Assembly (NCBI GenBank): GCA_014607495.2 | Contig: CP053148.1 | Span: 8,432,001 to 8,496,000, forward strand | Length of the DNA stretch: 64,000 nt | From: Carposina sasakii | Lineage: Eukaryota > Arthropoda > Insecta > Lepidoptera > Carposinidae | Reading direction: 5' to 3' | In this document: one piece after another, positions 1 to 12,700 of the stretch | Layout: each line of letters begins with the position of its first letter | How positions within the stretch are numbered: the stretch's first letter is position 1 | The notes under the pieces: generated by a model | What the model was told of the DNA's origin: nothing | Seen by the model: the letters and a program-made list of their open reading frames with translations, nothing else | Database searches by the model: none | Made by a program: the position numbers and the translations under genes

Positions 1-261
1 AGCTAAACTCTGTTAGAAACCCTTGTCGTACCACCTTCACTTTTGTGGAGTTTTGCGTCATACCCCTCGACATACCTCTAGCTGTTATGACAAATCATTC
101 ACCACGGTTATGGAATATAAATTGGGCTGCCTCATTCCGTGCGTGATAGTGCTTCTCTGGATGTCTTCAAGAGAAGATGGCAATATGTACGTGTATATGT
201 ACAAGTTATGTGTTAAGTTTTTCAAGTAAAGAAAAAAAAATCAAATTATAAGTTCTTGACT

Positions 262-1012
262 TGACCACGACTATGTGACCCCTCCTGGCGCCAAAGCTGG
301 ATCCGCTCTTGGGCTATAGCACCGTGGACCACATCCATAACTATACGACAGGTTATACAGAAGTCCGAGGAGTATAGCCAACCGCTGTATATGGCTTTTG
401 TGGACTACGAGAAAACCTTCGACTCCATCGAAACCTGGGCCGTTTTGGAATCCTTGTAGCGATTCCAAATCAACTGGTGATATGTAGAGGTGCTGAGAAA
501 TATCTACCAAATGGCAACCATGGCCGTTCAAGTCCAAGCCCACCAAACAAGACCGATCAATTACTCCGAGGTGTGAGACAGGGTGACGAAATATCCCCGA
601 AACTCTTCACCAACGCGATTGACGACGTCTTCAAGACGCTAAAATGGGATGGACTAGACATCAAAATCAATGGTGAATGTCTCACGCATCTCCGCTTTGC
701 AGACGATATAGTTTTGATGACTAAATTATTTGGCAGAAGACCAAAGTGACAGACTTAGTCTCGAAATGTAGCAGACTGAAGTGGCAGTGGGCCGGCCACA
801 TCTGTCGTAGAACCGATGGATGGTGGAGTAAATGGGTTCTCGAATGGAGACCGCACCTCGGCAAGCGTAGCGTTGGGTGCTCTCCGGTCAGATGGACCGA
901 TGAATTAAAGAGGACGGCTGGTAGTGACTGGATGGCAAAAACGGGAGATCGAGCCATGTGGCGTACACTGGGGTTGGCCTACGTCCAGTAGTGGACTGCA
1001 ATAGGCTGACGA
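262..1012 (+). mobile_element. RTE-type LINE, 5'-truncated and frameshifted
   Basis: Degenerate remnant of a non-LTR retrotransposon. Frame 477-749 encodes the reverse transcriptase stretch GVRQGDEISPKLF, then LRFADDIVLM, the FADD catalytic box. The same element continues in another frame (746-991) with the C-terminal block WQWAGHICRRTDGWW and a Trp-rich end, both typical of RTE elements of Lepidoptera. Upstream, 290-480 still reads like the fingers region (STVDHIHNYT) but contains stops and shifts. The 3' end, ctgcaataggctgacgatgatgac, is the usual RTE tail. The element cannot move by itself. Family recognised from motifs; exact clade not verified. Confidence 0.8.
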
Positions 1013-2575
1013 TGATGACTCCCAGTGCTTGTGTCGTCAACTTGAAAAATTTATGAAATTAATGTATGTTACTCTTATTATTGAATGTCACTGTGTGTTA
1101 TAAGTTCACGATTGGTACAGTACAATTTTGTTTGCCTAACTCAGATAACGTAGGTAGTACAAAGATGTAAGAAAACTTTTTATGTTACCTACTTATTTTC
1201 ACTTCAGCCCCCATGTCATGAGACGTGTGTTACAAAATATAAAATGTAAGTAAGTGTGAACCATATGAAAATAGAATCTTAATGAAAATTCTCATTATTG
1301 CGTTTAATTTATTTACCTACATTCTCAATGCAATATCTATTGTCAATATTACATTCTGTTCAATAATTTAATTTTTTTAGGGTATTTTAGTCATAGTATG
1401 GAAACACCTCTGTCAAATCTATTGCTATCTAAAAGGGGCATGCTGGCACAACATCTGTTAGTATAAATTATCTAAGATTAACGCCCATAAATATTTCTAG
1501 TTTCTAGTCTATTTTAATTACATTTTTCATTGATAGGTACCACCCACTCGGCTAAGTGCTGTACATACGATTTTTTCATATTGTCCACAGAATATTAATA
1601 ACCGGTCAAAGAAAAAAAATTAATCGATCGAGATGTTTATATAGAAAACTAGCTAATAGGATAAACAGTAGCCTAAATGTTATTTCAGACTATAATAAAA
1701 CCTTTCTCTGATCTAGATTTCAGCCTGATCCATCAAGCTGTTACTGCGTGAAAGACTAACCAAAATTCATCCATCCATACAAACTTTTTATTACGATAAT
1801 CGATGTAAATTTTGGCCTAAAATGATATATTTTACAACTTTAGAGACTAGTGTTTGTAGAGTATTAAAAGTCTTGACTGCTGATTTCGGAATGAATTTAT
1901 TTAAAATTTTCGCTTATATTTAAACGTAGGCTAGGTACTTATGAACTAAGGTGGTGTAAGAAGTAATAAATTAAATTGACCAATCACAAACGATCGCAAC
2001 GAATAGGTACGAAGGAGATGGTTGATATTTTTATCTTGCTCGCACGTGTATGTAGCTGCCGACGCACAGTTCTAACATGCGCGGAGTAGCTACACAACTA
2101 AACAACTAAATAAGATATGCCATTATCCAGCCCTAATACAGTGTAAACATCATAATGGTTTCAAAATGCTCATATAAAGCATCAAGATGCTCGGTGAACT
2201 CATATAAGAGTTTCTATGAACCTTAAGTTCTACATAAGTTAATTATCCGTTTGTTAAAATGCTTCCTGTATTACTTGGGTTGTTCATGGTAGAAATGTCA
2301 TTGAATGAAAAAATGTACATTATAATTAAATTGTGAGTATACTCTACTTTTTCCCGTCTAGTTTTTCAAGGTCAAATTGGTCAAATTTTCGAGAGGCAGT
2401 TTTTAGTAAGAAGCGCTGTTTCCAGCTTGTATACATTTCTATGGGTTTTACCACAGTTTTACCTTAGTGCCAGGCCCCGTCAAGATAGTACGAGCTGCCG
2501 TAAAGCCTACAGGGGCTGAGTTGTTTAGTCCATTTTTATATAACATCCTTGGCTTACAACTTAATTTTTATATAA
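1013..2575. other. AT-rich intergenic DNA with no gene seen
   Basis: No supported coding exon. A decayed interspersed repeat is visible around 1640-1830 (gtagcctaaatgttatttc ... tcatccatccatacaaac), of the kind that ends with primer-like 'catccatacaaactttt' in Lepidoptera. The rest is AT-rich sequence without recognisable structure. Confidence 0.4.
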
Positions 2576-2712
2576 TATAGCTTCGGCGTTTGTACAACGA
2601 AATAAAAAGTAGCCTTGAGGGTCTAGCAAAAATCAAAATCGGTTGCGAGCGAATAACAGACAGACAGACAGACAGACAGAGTTACTTTCGCATTTATAAT
2701 ATTAGTTGGGAT
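2576..2712 (+). repeat. Lepidopteran interspersed repeat with a (CAGA)n tract
   Basis: The segment reads cttcggcgtttgtacaacga, then aaaaagtagcc, then atcggttgcgagcgaataac, followed by about six CAGA units (2657-2681) and 'cgcatttataatattagt'. This order is shared by a widespread class of moth repeats, several relatives of which occur in this window. A 73-residue frame across it is spurious. Confidence 0.6.
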
Positions 2713-3754
2713 ACTTGGTTTACAACGTTCTTGAAGCAAAAAATGTTAGCGAATTCTCGTTCCGATTTCTCCCTCGCACATGCTAACGTCCATTACTGCA
2801 GTTTGAGATAGACATATTTTGTGAGTGAATGGTACGACCGTGTGGTACAGCAGCACAGCAGCAAGCAAAGTAAATCCAACATGGCGTTTGTTTGTTCTGG
2901 CGGTCGGTTTGTTTGTGATTTTTTCTGTTTATTTATTCGCTCCAGTAATGTTGAGTAGAGTTTCGGTTTCTCCGTTTAGTGTGTGAGATACTTAACAGTA
3001 TTCTGATAGTGATTTAACATAAGATAGTAATTTTTAATCCAAGATAGTGACTTTTTATCATAACCTAGTTTTTGCAAGATACTTAGTGTTTTGTCTTTTT
3101 TTGTTTATCCTTTATTATGTTTTTTTTTTGAAGCTTTGTATTTCTTTTTGTGTAATTTCTTTAAATTAAAATGTATTATTCGTCATAATAATATCCTTGT
3201 TTTATTTGATAAAATGACTATCGTTACGTGTGTACATATTTCGGATTGGGCATTTTCCCTTGTAGGAAACTAGAGCCAGAACTCTGGTTTGAGTTTTCTG
3301 CAAGTGAAAATGCCTAATTCCGGAAAATATCGTACTTTTCTAAGTACTTACCTATCCCTGCATTCCATATTTATCGTCAGTTTTGCGGGGGTGAGGTAAG
3401 ATGGCAACAGTGAGTTTGCCTTTGATCCTTTCATACCTTTTTGTACGCAGTGATCTTCTACGCTAGGAGTAAATGTGTTCTGTGCCTTAGTGGCGCCAAC
3501 TAGTGAGCGCCAAAACGGAGGTCTCCTTATTCTCTATGAGATTATTCTTAGATAAAAAATTTGCTTCGTGACTTGACTTCGTGATCTGTGGTTCACAAAA
3601 TTCATCAACATAGTTCATCAACATGAAGAAAATGAACAAAAATATTTAAATTGTTTGCTTTGTGTCTGTTTTGCCCATTTTCCAATTTAAAGTGGCTCAA
3701 ATGTGTTGACGATCATGATAATCATACGCTAAATTTTATAAGTGTAATAATATA
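2713..3754. other. Upstream region of the CEP350-like gene
   Basis: Non-coding sequence before the first ATG at 3755. Stretches around 2820-2960 (acatggcgtttgtttg) are less AT-rich and could hold the promoter or an untranslated first exon, but no TATA box or initiator stands out. A long hairpin at 3242-3322 is listed separately. A 60-codon frame at 3091 is T-rich and not gene-like. Confidence 0.3.
3242..3322 (+). other. Near-perfect 81-nt hairpin, pre-miRNA-like
   Basis: The left arm starts cggattgggcattttccctt and the right arm ends caagtgaaaatgcctaattc. They pair over about 40 positions with only a few mismatches, several G-U wobbles on the plus strand and a very short loop near 3281. Size and stem length fit a pre-miRNA, but a decayed small palindromic MITE would look the same. 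No expression evidence is available. Confidence 0.35.
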
Positions 3755-6700
3755 ATGGAATCATCGGCTGGTCCAAAGAATGTCGATGTAAATGATGTGT
3801 GTGGTTATTTTTTGCAAATAGAGAATTCTATGTATCCCGCATCATTAAGAAACAGAAACTCAGTTATAAAGTACACAAAAATACCGGATTTCGACTTTGA
3901 CTCGAACGGTAAGTTTACAATATTCAGTTATGTAAGGGGAAGGAATGCATGTCACAATTTTGGTCATGATTTTGTATAGATTACCTACCTTTATGGATAG
4001 GATTAATTTAGAGAATGTATTATAGATCTGGTAGTAAAATAGTAACATACATTCTTTTTGAATAACATTAATATTACCTACTCTTTATATTGTTATAGTA
4101 TCATGGCCAGCAAACAGTTATACTTTAGCTCCTCGACTACGTCGAATCATAACACTTGAAGAACCAGAAGAACATACTACCAGGTCACTCCCTTCTGATA
4201 TAAGGGGTCCATGCAAAATGATATCATCCAGTTATACAAAACGGAAAATAGTTACAATTGCCGAAGATAACGAAAATAATGCACACCCTAGATATAGTGA
4301 GTTTGTATTATATTATTTCTTTTCTGTGCATATGTTGACTTTATTCAGGGAAATTCTAAGTTCAACATTGTAACACCTAATACAGTTGGTACCTACTTCC
4401 TAATATTATAAATGCAAAAGTAACTGTCTGTCTTATTTTTACAACAAAGCTACTGAACCAAATCCAATAAAATTTGGTGGCTGAGAAAGGACATAGGCTA
4501 CATTTTATCTTCCAAATCTTCCCATTACAGGTACACATTGTCATGGCATCATCTTCTTTGTTCTTGTGACCATTGAGATTTTATCATCCTAGAAAGTTCC
4601 ACAAACTAGTCTTTGAATCTACAATAATAAATCTGAAAGTATCTCTGGGGTTGTTCTTTTCACTATTAATTGTAACATACATAATTAGGAGTAGGTGATT
4701 TACGAACTAAAATATTGAGGCTACTTTTAAGCTGGAATAATATTTAAACAATGAAAAATTGTGGCCTTTTAGTTGTATTTTTAAAAGCACTAGCTGCAAT
4801 TGTTATAAAACACAAATGATTATATTGTGGTAAGGGTCCATTATGAAGTAGGTGTATTGATAAAAAATTTATTGTGTTTCAAGGGAAAGAGATAAGGAAA
4901 ACTTGCATTAAAACCTGTAATAGATCAATTTCAACAATGGATAGTGATAAACGGATGAAAACTCCTCCAAAGCTAAATACTCCTTTAATATGTAAGTTTA
5001 TTCCTTTCTAGATTTCATTTAATATTAGGTGTGTTAAAAGCAGTTACATAGTTTATCTATTCTGTCAGAACTCATCTTAATAAATAGAATAGTTTGCTTT
5101 AGAATAGAGGTTTAAAGTAATTGCACTATCTTTTAGCTAAACAGTTATTTGTTAATAAGGTGACTTTGGGTAATTTTACCTTCGTTATCAAAACCCTACA
5201 TTGTAATCTTCTGTTTTTAGATTAGATTTTATTCTTGCATAAAAAGTAGCCTACATATTGTATCTCTATTGCAAATACGAGGCATGCCTTTTAAGTTCTG
5301 TCATTTTCATTTTTCCCCACAATTTTGAATTTGGAACTGTTCTATATTTGAATGTGTTTGAATTTTGAATCTCAAAACAGTTGAAAGTATGAGGATTAAT
5401 GCTATTGTTTAGTCACAGCGTTGATTGGAATCTGTCAGGTTACGTAAGAAAATGAATCTCTCGTACAGTAATTTTCTACAACTTTAGAAAAGGCCTGACA
5501 CAGCTTCAGTGTTTTGAAGAGCTAACATCTGTGTTCAGTGATGAAGCCCCATGTCTGCAGAGTGTATTCCAGGGTGGACATACTAGTGTTAGTGACGAAT
5601 CTCGCGTAGGACGCCCAAAAACCGCCTTGGATACCGCATCTGCTTTCCGACGATCACACCCCCAGCACCCTTCTACCACCGGACGACCAGGGAAACGTCA
5701 AGGCGACACCGGTTTCCAGTTGAAGTGCCGAAAACTCGTACTAAGCGTTTTGCTTCTATATTCATAGTGCTAACGGCCAAGCTGTGGAACTCCCTGCCTG
5801 AATCCCTGTTCCCCATGAACTATAATCTTGCGGTCTGCAAGTCGAGAGTGAACCGGTTTCTTTTAGGCAAGCGCGCTCCATTTTAGACTGCAACGGTGCT
5901 TACCATCAGGCGCGTTGTAGTCAAGCATAAGCCTATTTAATATATAAAAAAAACAAGCCCTAACCTAAGCCCTAACGATTTCTTTACATTTCCTAAAATT
6001 AAGAAAAGTCTTTGTGGTCAAAGGTTCCAGTCCGGTGAAGAAGCTTTCGAGTCAGCCATTTTGAACACCCCCACTTTAGAGTGGAATAAATGTTATTGAA
6101 TGAATTGAATATTTATGAATAAATATACTGGTTTGAGCGAATGGAAAAGTGTATTAAGCTACGTGGTGAATACTTTGAAAAACAATAAAAAGAACTAGCA
6201 TGCCTTTGTACATTTTCTTTCATAATTTCTGTCTGTATATAATTGTATGTGTACAATAAAGAATAAGAACTATAAGGTTCTACTTGTGTTTTTTTCTTCA
6301 AACTACAAAACTTAAAAGGCATGCCTCATATTAATCCAATCCTGGATGTATTTGGGAGTAGGTAAAATAAGTGAAATGTAACAATCATTCATGAAGTTAT
6401 CTTAAAGAACTTTCACATTTATTATATTAGTAAGTGTATAGATTTAGGGCTCAAAATCCAAGTTAGCCACCAGAAACCTTTATGTATATCTAATTTCGTT
6501 TTGTATTAATTTTCAGTAAAGCCAAAAGTCAAAACCAGTGAAATAATTAAGAAGGATGTAGCTAAATCTAAACCGTTTAATGTTAAAAAAGTTAAAGCAC
6601 TACCTTCATGTGAAGCTCAATCTCCTAAATTAAGTACTACAAAGGGTATGTTGTTGTATTTAATTTAGCAATAATGTCATGTCACATTTAATTATGTAAT

Positions 6701-9700
6701 AGTTTGTATAATATGTTCCTATCTATATGTATGATCTAGTGCTGATGCAGAACTCAGAGGGATATCGCCTACATCTCCTTCCACTACATATTGTAAGAAT
6801 TGACTAAGGAATATAGGGGCATTCTCTCAGGTGATGAGCCAGCAACCTGTTAAGCCTGCAATACATGATGGCCCAGCCTAGCCGAGTGAACGCTAGAGGT
6901 GAGGCATAAATGTTGGAATAGGGATGTTTATTGGGTATTTTAAAATACTAGTTGGTACCTAATACAACATATTAGGTATTAGGTATTGCATAAAATATAT
7001 CATTAAGAGAAATCCACTTTAAGGCTTAGACTGTAAGTTTCAAATTTATATTTTGAAAAAATATTACAATATCATTAGAATAACAATGATACTGTAGTAT
7101 CTTTTACTAAATAATAAATTTGAAACTTATAGTATAAGCCATACGGTTGTTTTCTCTCAATGAGATGATATTTTATGCGATTAGGTATCGTACGTTCAAC
7201 ATATTAGTACCGACTAGTATTGAAAAATACCTATTCCAATATTTATGGCTCACCTCTAGCGTTCACTCGGCTAGGCTGGGACAACATGTATTGCAGGTGT
7301 TACAGATCTTTTACATCTGACCCCACTATGCTAAATGTGACTGTGGGATCTCCATTTTAGGAACATAGCCATGTATGTATGATCTAGTAATAGTATCATG
7401 TGTTACTTCTTGTTTTGGGTGTGTATCATACAATTTCTTATTTTTATAATGGCTGTATTATAAAATAACTTTGAATCCTGTTTGTACCCTTACCTATTTC
7501 GAAACTGTAATAAAGCAGTAATTATCCATATTATACTCATATAAATGATATTTATTTATATACCAACACACAATAACAATGACTTAATTTTTTTTTAGAT
7601 GAGGTGAGAAATAAAATACCTTTACGTAATAATCTAAACAAAAATGCTGTATCTCCAAATGGAAGTGTAAAAAATGTAAATTATGTGAAGAATGGACGTA
7701 GATCTAATTTTGCGATTAGGAAACCAGCAGATAAACCTAAGTGTAGTAAGCCAGTACCACCAAATCCTGCAGTTAGTGATTTGATGTTCTTTGAAGAAAT
7801 GAATAATCCATGCACAAAAATGGTCATCCGTGTACCATTGGATGATTGCAAAGAGGTAGATTCAGAAGAACAGATAAATAACACTGATCTATCAGCCGTG
7901 AAACCAATAGTAAAAACACGCGGTACCCAGGCCAGTAACATAAACAGTGAAAACATTGCTACTAAGCCAAAAGTAGATAAAGTAACAGAAATGGATGATA
8001 TGTACTTTGGTCGGTCGTGTCTCAGTATAGATAATACTTATGTACAAACAGACAAGGTCAAAGAAGCATACGGCAGCCTGGATATACCTAATGTCACACT
8101 AAATATGGATAAAAGTGATGTACCCAAAGATGATATAGTTATTTACAGTAAATCTTTGCCAAACCTTCAAGTTCCTGAAATTAAAATTACGCCTAATAAA
8201 CCCGAGAGGAAAGTAAAAGATTATTGTAAGAGCACGTCCTATATTATAGGTAGTGCAACAGTGACGTACACGACAAAACAGAAAATAAACTTTCATGTGG
8301 TCAGTAGTAATGACGAGTCCTCGCCTAGTCTGTCCCCTAGTCCCTTAGCGTATCCCTTAAGTGTAGTGTCAGTATTTAAAAAGGAGTACAGAGATACATC
8401 CGTTAACGATACAAAATCTAACAAGAACAAAAACAACGATCTTGTTAATCAGTTGCGAGAAGTTAAGTCTCTTAATTGTTCGTACGTCGTCAATAGTAAT
8501 AAATTAGTCAAGCCATCTGAAATAATTAGCTCAATAGATGTTAATAGTGGTCTATTACAAGGGGACTACATCTGCGAACAGTTCCAAAGGGAGTTGAATT
8601 TTATCGACTCATTTTTCGAATCTCTCCAGTTTTTGGAAAGTTGTTCGCTGTCGGACAATTGTTTCTCCGATACCAATGTTAAGAATTGGGTGAGCAGTAC
8701 TGGTTTCGAGATCGGGAACCCGGAGTACGGCTCGTTTCTGTCCGACCTCAACAATGACGCGAATGCTGACGACTCCGAGACAATGGCGTCTAAGAGTCTT
8801 TGTCTTGTAAGTATTATTCTTTAAAACTGTAAACATTTTGTGATTTCAACTCGTCAACAAAAAACGTGACAACATTACCGGGCATTTATCAATTAATTTG
8901 TGTTCTGAAAGTCGCTCATTAGCGGTGATGTTAATGGATATCCAGAAAAACAATTTAGATATGCATTTTGTTCTACCTACTTAATTAAGTTATTTACAGA
9001 TGATCAGTGTATAGAACGGTAGTATGTATTTAATTTTTTTTTTATCTGTTCCAGCTCAATCTACTCATACGCGATGAGCAGAGACGAGCAAAGAATCTCT
9101 TATTTGTGCTTAAAATGCGAGAGGACGCATTGAAGGACTTTACAAAATCTCAGATATTGTGGTTAGAAAAGAAAAAGAAGCAGGACAACACCGACGTTTC
9201 AACGCTGAAGAAGAAGCAAAGGGGCGCGTTACTGAAGCTGCAGCATGAATGCGGTGAGATGCAGCGCATGCGCAAAGCTTTACTGGCTCTATCCGAAAAG
9301 AGAAAAGTAGCACTCATGAAGACGAAGAAGAACATCGAGCTGAAGCTGACGAGCAACGTGGACGTCGATCAGATACTGCTGGGCAAGAAGAAGCTCAAGC
9401 GGAATTCGCCGACGGATCGCAACACGGCGCCGCTCAAATGCTTCGACCTTTCAAGCAGCGGGTGTGAGGACACGTTTGTTTCGCGGTCGAACTCGGAGGC
9501 GACGCTGCCCGCTTTGGAGGCGGTGCCGGCGAGTGCGGAGAAGTGCGTGCAGACCGGAGACAGCATCCTCGTGGACAGCAGCACGGACACCGCGGCGGAA
9601 CACTTCGTGGCCGTCGACGGGGGCTACCTCAACATCCTTTTCCAGAACCTGTCGCTTCCGCAAATTTTCAGCAGCGGCAAGTCGTACGAGGTCAACGAGG

Positions 9701-12700
9701 AGGCGCTAAGGAATATCCTGCACTCGGCCAACTCGAATTCTGACCAGCTCAACGAGAATGTGATCGGGAGTTTTCTAGAAAAGCTGAAGAAGAAGGATGT
9801 GAGCGATATGTCGAGTTCGCCGTCTACCGCTCGAAGCTTGGTGGAGGAGTTCGATCAGTACTATAAGGGGCTGAACGAGGACAGCTCGATAACGCGGACC
9901 TTGGTGCCGGATTATAGGGCGGTCGGGATCAAAGAGGTTTACGTGCAATCGGAAAGTGTTGATGCGGTGGCCAATGTGTCGACTATGACTGCGGAAATGG
10001 GTGCAATAGTGTTGAACTCGGTGGACGATGTGGCTATAGACAGTTCGGATGAGGGTAACGTCAGAGGCAAAGTGGGGCCGCTGTTGGAGCCCCCCGGGGC
10101 TGCGGATGTCGACATGGAAGACGCGGTCTGGCAGGCTGAGGTCAAGACGGAGACTGCTCCTGCCAATGGTGAGTATTTCATAGAACTAGGTAAATCTAGG
10201 CGAAATTTTTGTCACTCTACATTAATGTAGATTAGGATTAGCTCTAATCACGATCATTATTAATTTTGTTATTTTAATTAGACTTGTTTAGGTAGATTTG
10301 CTTTTTCAACAATATAAACACATTTATATTGCCTTTATTTTTACAAGATATTTACTGAGACCATAATAGAATACTATATATTTCAGGTACAGACAGCAGT
10401 GTCAGTAGTAATGCGTTTGGCAGCACAAGCTCAGTGTCTTCCCTCTCTTTCCCACCTCATTGTGAAGCTGAAGAACTTAGGAGACAGCAGCTGGCTATAG
10501 AGCGAGAGGTGTGTATTCTTTTTACAAATTTTTACAAACTTTATTTTATGGCTCGCACTGTTTCCATTAAGAAATGACATAGAGGATAATCATAATCACA
10601 GTTGATTCGGTTACATATTTAGATATCAGCTGTCAAAACCACGATAAATTTAAATCTGTACTTTAGCCTTTAAAGAGTTTTGTTAACGTAGTCACGCCCA
10701 TTATCATACAAAGAAGTTGGGCAGAAGTGTTCTAATAGTTTTCGGGCAGAAATACAATCTAGCGACCGGTAACATATACCATGGGAAATGTTTTTGAGCC
10801 ACTCTAAATAGATATTTCAGAGCCTTTCCCGTTAAATAGTTGGGTGCACCATGGGCAGATGAGGTTGACTTTGGGTCTTATGGTATTAGTCGAACCCAAC
10901 ACCCCCCTAAGTGTATACATACATGTTTATTTATTCAGTTAAGGGCCAATTGCTCACTATAAAATTATCATTTAGGTCGTGCCTCGGAAAGCACGTAAAT
11001 CCGTTGGTCCTGCGTCTAATCTCTCCGGCCGTGTCGACATTCCGTTCCTTCGAACTATGAGCGTGACAGAATAGAGTGCATCTGTGTTTGCGCACACACT
11101 AATGCACTATGATATCTTGTGCGTACCTGGCTAATCTCCGTAGAGATTGACCGTCTTGACGAAAATACGGTCGGAGACATCATCACTATATATTATAAAA
11201 CAACGTTGTACCGCTGTATGTCTGTCCCTATGTATGCTTAGATATTTAAAACTACGCAACGGATTTAGATGCGTTTTTCAAATAGAGTGATTCAAGAGGA
11301 AGGTTTATATGTATAACTAGGGACTCGTCCCGGCTTCGCACGGGTGCAATGCCCCCTCACGCGGATGAAATCGCGAGCGATAGCTAGTTATATTGTTTGA
11401 AATATTTCAGATAAAAGCGCTAGAACAGCAACAATGTCAGTTGATGGTCGTCCGTGAGATTCCTGACAAGCCCCCGCCGCCATACACGCCGCCCGTCGAG
11501 CCACGCTCACCCAAGCTGCCTAGGAAGTTTCTAGCTGATGAGACTACCGAAGAAAAGGTATCTAAACTTAAAAGACCATAGTAGACCATAGACTAGGCTA
11601 TGTTATTTTAGCTCAATGGTGTAACTTAGAACAAAACATAAATTAAAGTTACTACCTGCTTAACAGGCAACAAATTTATTACTAGCATTAAACCGCGGTG
11701 TTTGAATGTGTAGAAAAGTTTTGTTATATTCGCATTTTAATGTAATGGAAATTAGAGTAGTCAGGTCTACTAAAAACTCCTACCATATATCCTGTTCTGA
11801 AAAACTTTTGTGTTGTCAAAACCCTCGTTAAAAGAACACGCCCGGTTATATTTCTTTGGGTGTTTTCTCCACTCTTTTCTCTATGGTTTTCTCATTGCGT
11901 TTGTCACGTTACACCAACTTTTCCTGCTGTGAATCTATGATGATGTCAAGACAGCTGAACCGCCCCCTTATTACCTAACTAGCAAAAGCAAAGCGATAGC
12001 GAAAATTGTACAAAAATCGCTGATTGCTTGTCAAATTCGTATTACGTAAAATGAATTTCAAAGGAACTTTGACATTTCAAGGCGAATATTGTACAATTTT
12101 CGCTATCGCTTTGCTTCGGCTTTGCTATTGCTTTTACGTAATCAGAGGACCGATTTCGCTAATTCTTTTTTAGCGTATTCCTTGAAGCACGAGAATGGTT
12201 CTTACGAAGAGAATTTTTATACTCCCTTTGCGTAATAAGCGACATCCGTCTATCGGAGCCGCGGACAAAAGCTAGTATTAAATAAAACAATTCTATCTCC
12301 AAGGTGCAACGTCACTTCAGCCAGCCCAACGACGTAGAACCAGTGGATGCCTTCGACGTATTCGTAAAAGACTTCTGCCTTGAAGCGGTGGAGCGTAACA
12401 CCGTGGTCGTCACCGACAAGCCCTGGGACCAATGCAACCTACTGCCTCAGATGCCGAGTGTGACCGGCGACGATATGGTCAAGAAAGCCACGCAAGAGCT
12501 GAGCGATGTGCTTGCTGGGGTGCCGCCTACTATTGTTTCCGGTAAGTTTATCAAATTAAATCAATGAAATGAAAATAAAAAGACATTGAAATGTTGTTTA
12601 ATGGTCCCAGCTTAGCATATTGTGTATTCATTGTTGTCAGATAGCCACTATGAAGGATAAACTTGACGCTGTCTCTCTATACAACTTTCCGATGGGCTAT

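Noticed and set aside
5531..5767. 78-codon frame as an independent gene
   Set aside because: Its first half is mariner transposase and its second half is a LINE read out of frame.
9451..9743. Several overlapping 60-80-codon frames on both strands over exon 6 of the CEP350-like gene
   Set aside because: They are shadows of the GC-rich real exon in other frames: Arg-rich composition and no start or splice logic.
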